From positions 2,914,001 through 2,978,000 of the forward strand of contig OZ242051.1 of the NCBI GenBank assembly GCA_965205255.1: a stretch of 64,000 bases of DNA, written 5' to 3'. The position numbers were made by a program, and so were the translations under genes. The first letter of the stretch is position 1. Every line of letters starts with the position of its first letter. The notes beneath the pieces were generated by a model. That model saw nothing but the letters and a program-made list of their open reading frames with translations. It was not told the DNA's origin and did no database searches. This document shows positions 63,657 through 64,000 of this stretch, in pieces. Source of the DNA: G965205255 sp965205255 (lineage in GTDB: Bacteria > Pseudomonadota > Gammaproteobacteria > Pseudomonadales > Endozoicomonadaceae).

Positions 63657-64000
63657 TTAATCCCAGTTGCCTATATCAGCATTCAGTCCTTCTCCACCCT
63701 GACGACCATTGGCACCAAATGAGTACAAATCAAAACTACCAGTATTCTTCACTCCCGGTATTTCATATTGATAAGCATGCCCCCACGGGTCTTTCGGCAA
63801 CCGTTTTAAATAACCGTCAGAATTCCAGTTAGCTGGTATTGGGTCATTGTCTGGTCTTGAAACCAATGCCTCCAACCCCTGTTCAGTTGAAGGGTAAAAG
63901 CCATTATCTAAACGGTAAAGCTCCAGAGCACTACTGATTGCTTTAATATCTGCCTGAGCCGTAGTCCCCTTTGCCTGATCAGGCCTGCTCATAATATTAG
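63657..64000 (-). CDS. gspG: type II secretion major pseudopilin G, partial (5' end outside window)
   Basis: The C-terminal part of GspG, read from the last bases of the window: NIMSRPDQAKGTTAQADIKA then ISSALELYRLDNGFYPSTEQ and GLEALVSRPDNDP. DPWGHAYQYEIPGVKNTGSF and DLYSFGANGRQGGEG follow, including the Ca2+-site loop. The ATG at 63992 is an internal methionine, not the start: the prepilin peptide and first helix lie beyond 64000. The remaining upstream genes (gspC-F) are expected there. Confidence 0.93.
   Translation of the reverse strand, partial: NIMSRPDQAKGTTAQADIKAISSALELYRLDNGFYPSTEQGLEALVSRPDNDPIPANWNSDGYLKRLPKDPWGHAYQYEIPGVKNTGSFDLYSFGANGRQGGEGLNADIGNWD

Overview
The window looks like a chromosomal segment of an AT-rich gammaproteobacterium. 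Indicators are the divergent orn/rsgA pair, uvrC-pgsA followed by tRNA-Cys and tRNA-Leu, trkH-tmcA, feoABC, fused bifunctional mnmC, ApbE plus NqrM (Na+-NQR maturation), an OprD-type porin and a type II secretion operon. The gene set is compatible with a marine or host-associated Oceanospirillales-like lineage such as Endozoicomonadaceae, but that placement is inference. Many degraded insertion sequences and dispersed non-coding repeats suggest a genome undergoing mobile-element decay.

Layout. 0-5.3 kb: a small lipoprotein, apbE-nqrM, an SNF-type transporter preceded by about ten copies of a 9-bp repeat, and purF. 5.3-11.2 kb: an accessory stretch with two secreted cysteine-stapled beta-propeller proteins, a small secreted protein and several repeat elements. 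11.2-18.6 kb: tmcA, trkH, orn (minus), rsgA and an aromatic amino acid permease (plus). 18.6-25.7 kb: repeats, an orphan FixJ-like regulator, radA, a DsbA-like thiol oxidoreductase, an IS3 remnant and ettA. 25.9-28.9 kb: feoABC with a probable Fur box. 29.5-32.3 kb: tRNA-Leu, tRNA-Cys, pgsA and uvrC, all minus. 32.6-34.4 kb: a GNAT acetyltransferase, a cysteine-rich secreted peptide and a frameshifted unknown gene. 34.9-42.4 kb: a periplasmic adaptor plus two tandem RND pumps. 42.4-44.3 kb: an IS1 remnant, a PilZ protein and rubredoxin. 44.3-49.5 kb: a CLC transporter, a SulP transporter and lysS (minus). 49.6-53.6 kb: IS1595, IS5 and IS630 remnants around an OprD-like porin. 53.6-56.7 kb: a disordered basic protein and mnmC. 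57-64 kb: a secreted alkaline-phosphatase-superfamily enzyme and gspM-L-K-J-I-H-G; gspG runs off the window end.

The most notable non-standard content is a family of about 160-bp MITE-like repeats (five near-complete and three partial copies, both orientations), a second dispersed repeat and a duplicated terminator hairpin. Others are the 9-bp tandem array upstream of the SNF transporter, the paired six-repeat Cys-x(11-13)-Cys propeller proteins, and a disordered protein with two His-Pro-Tyr-Arg motifs next to mnmC. I found no CRISPR array, prophage or clearly new multi-gene defence system.
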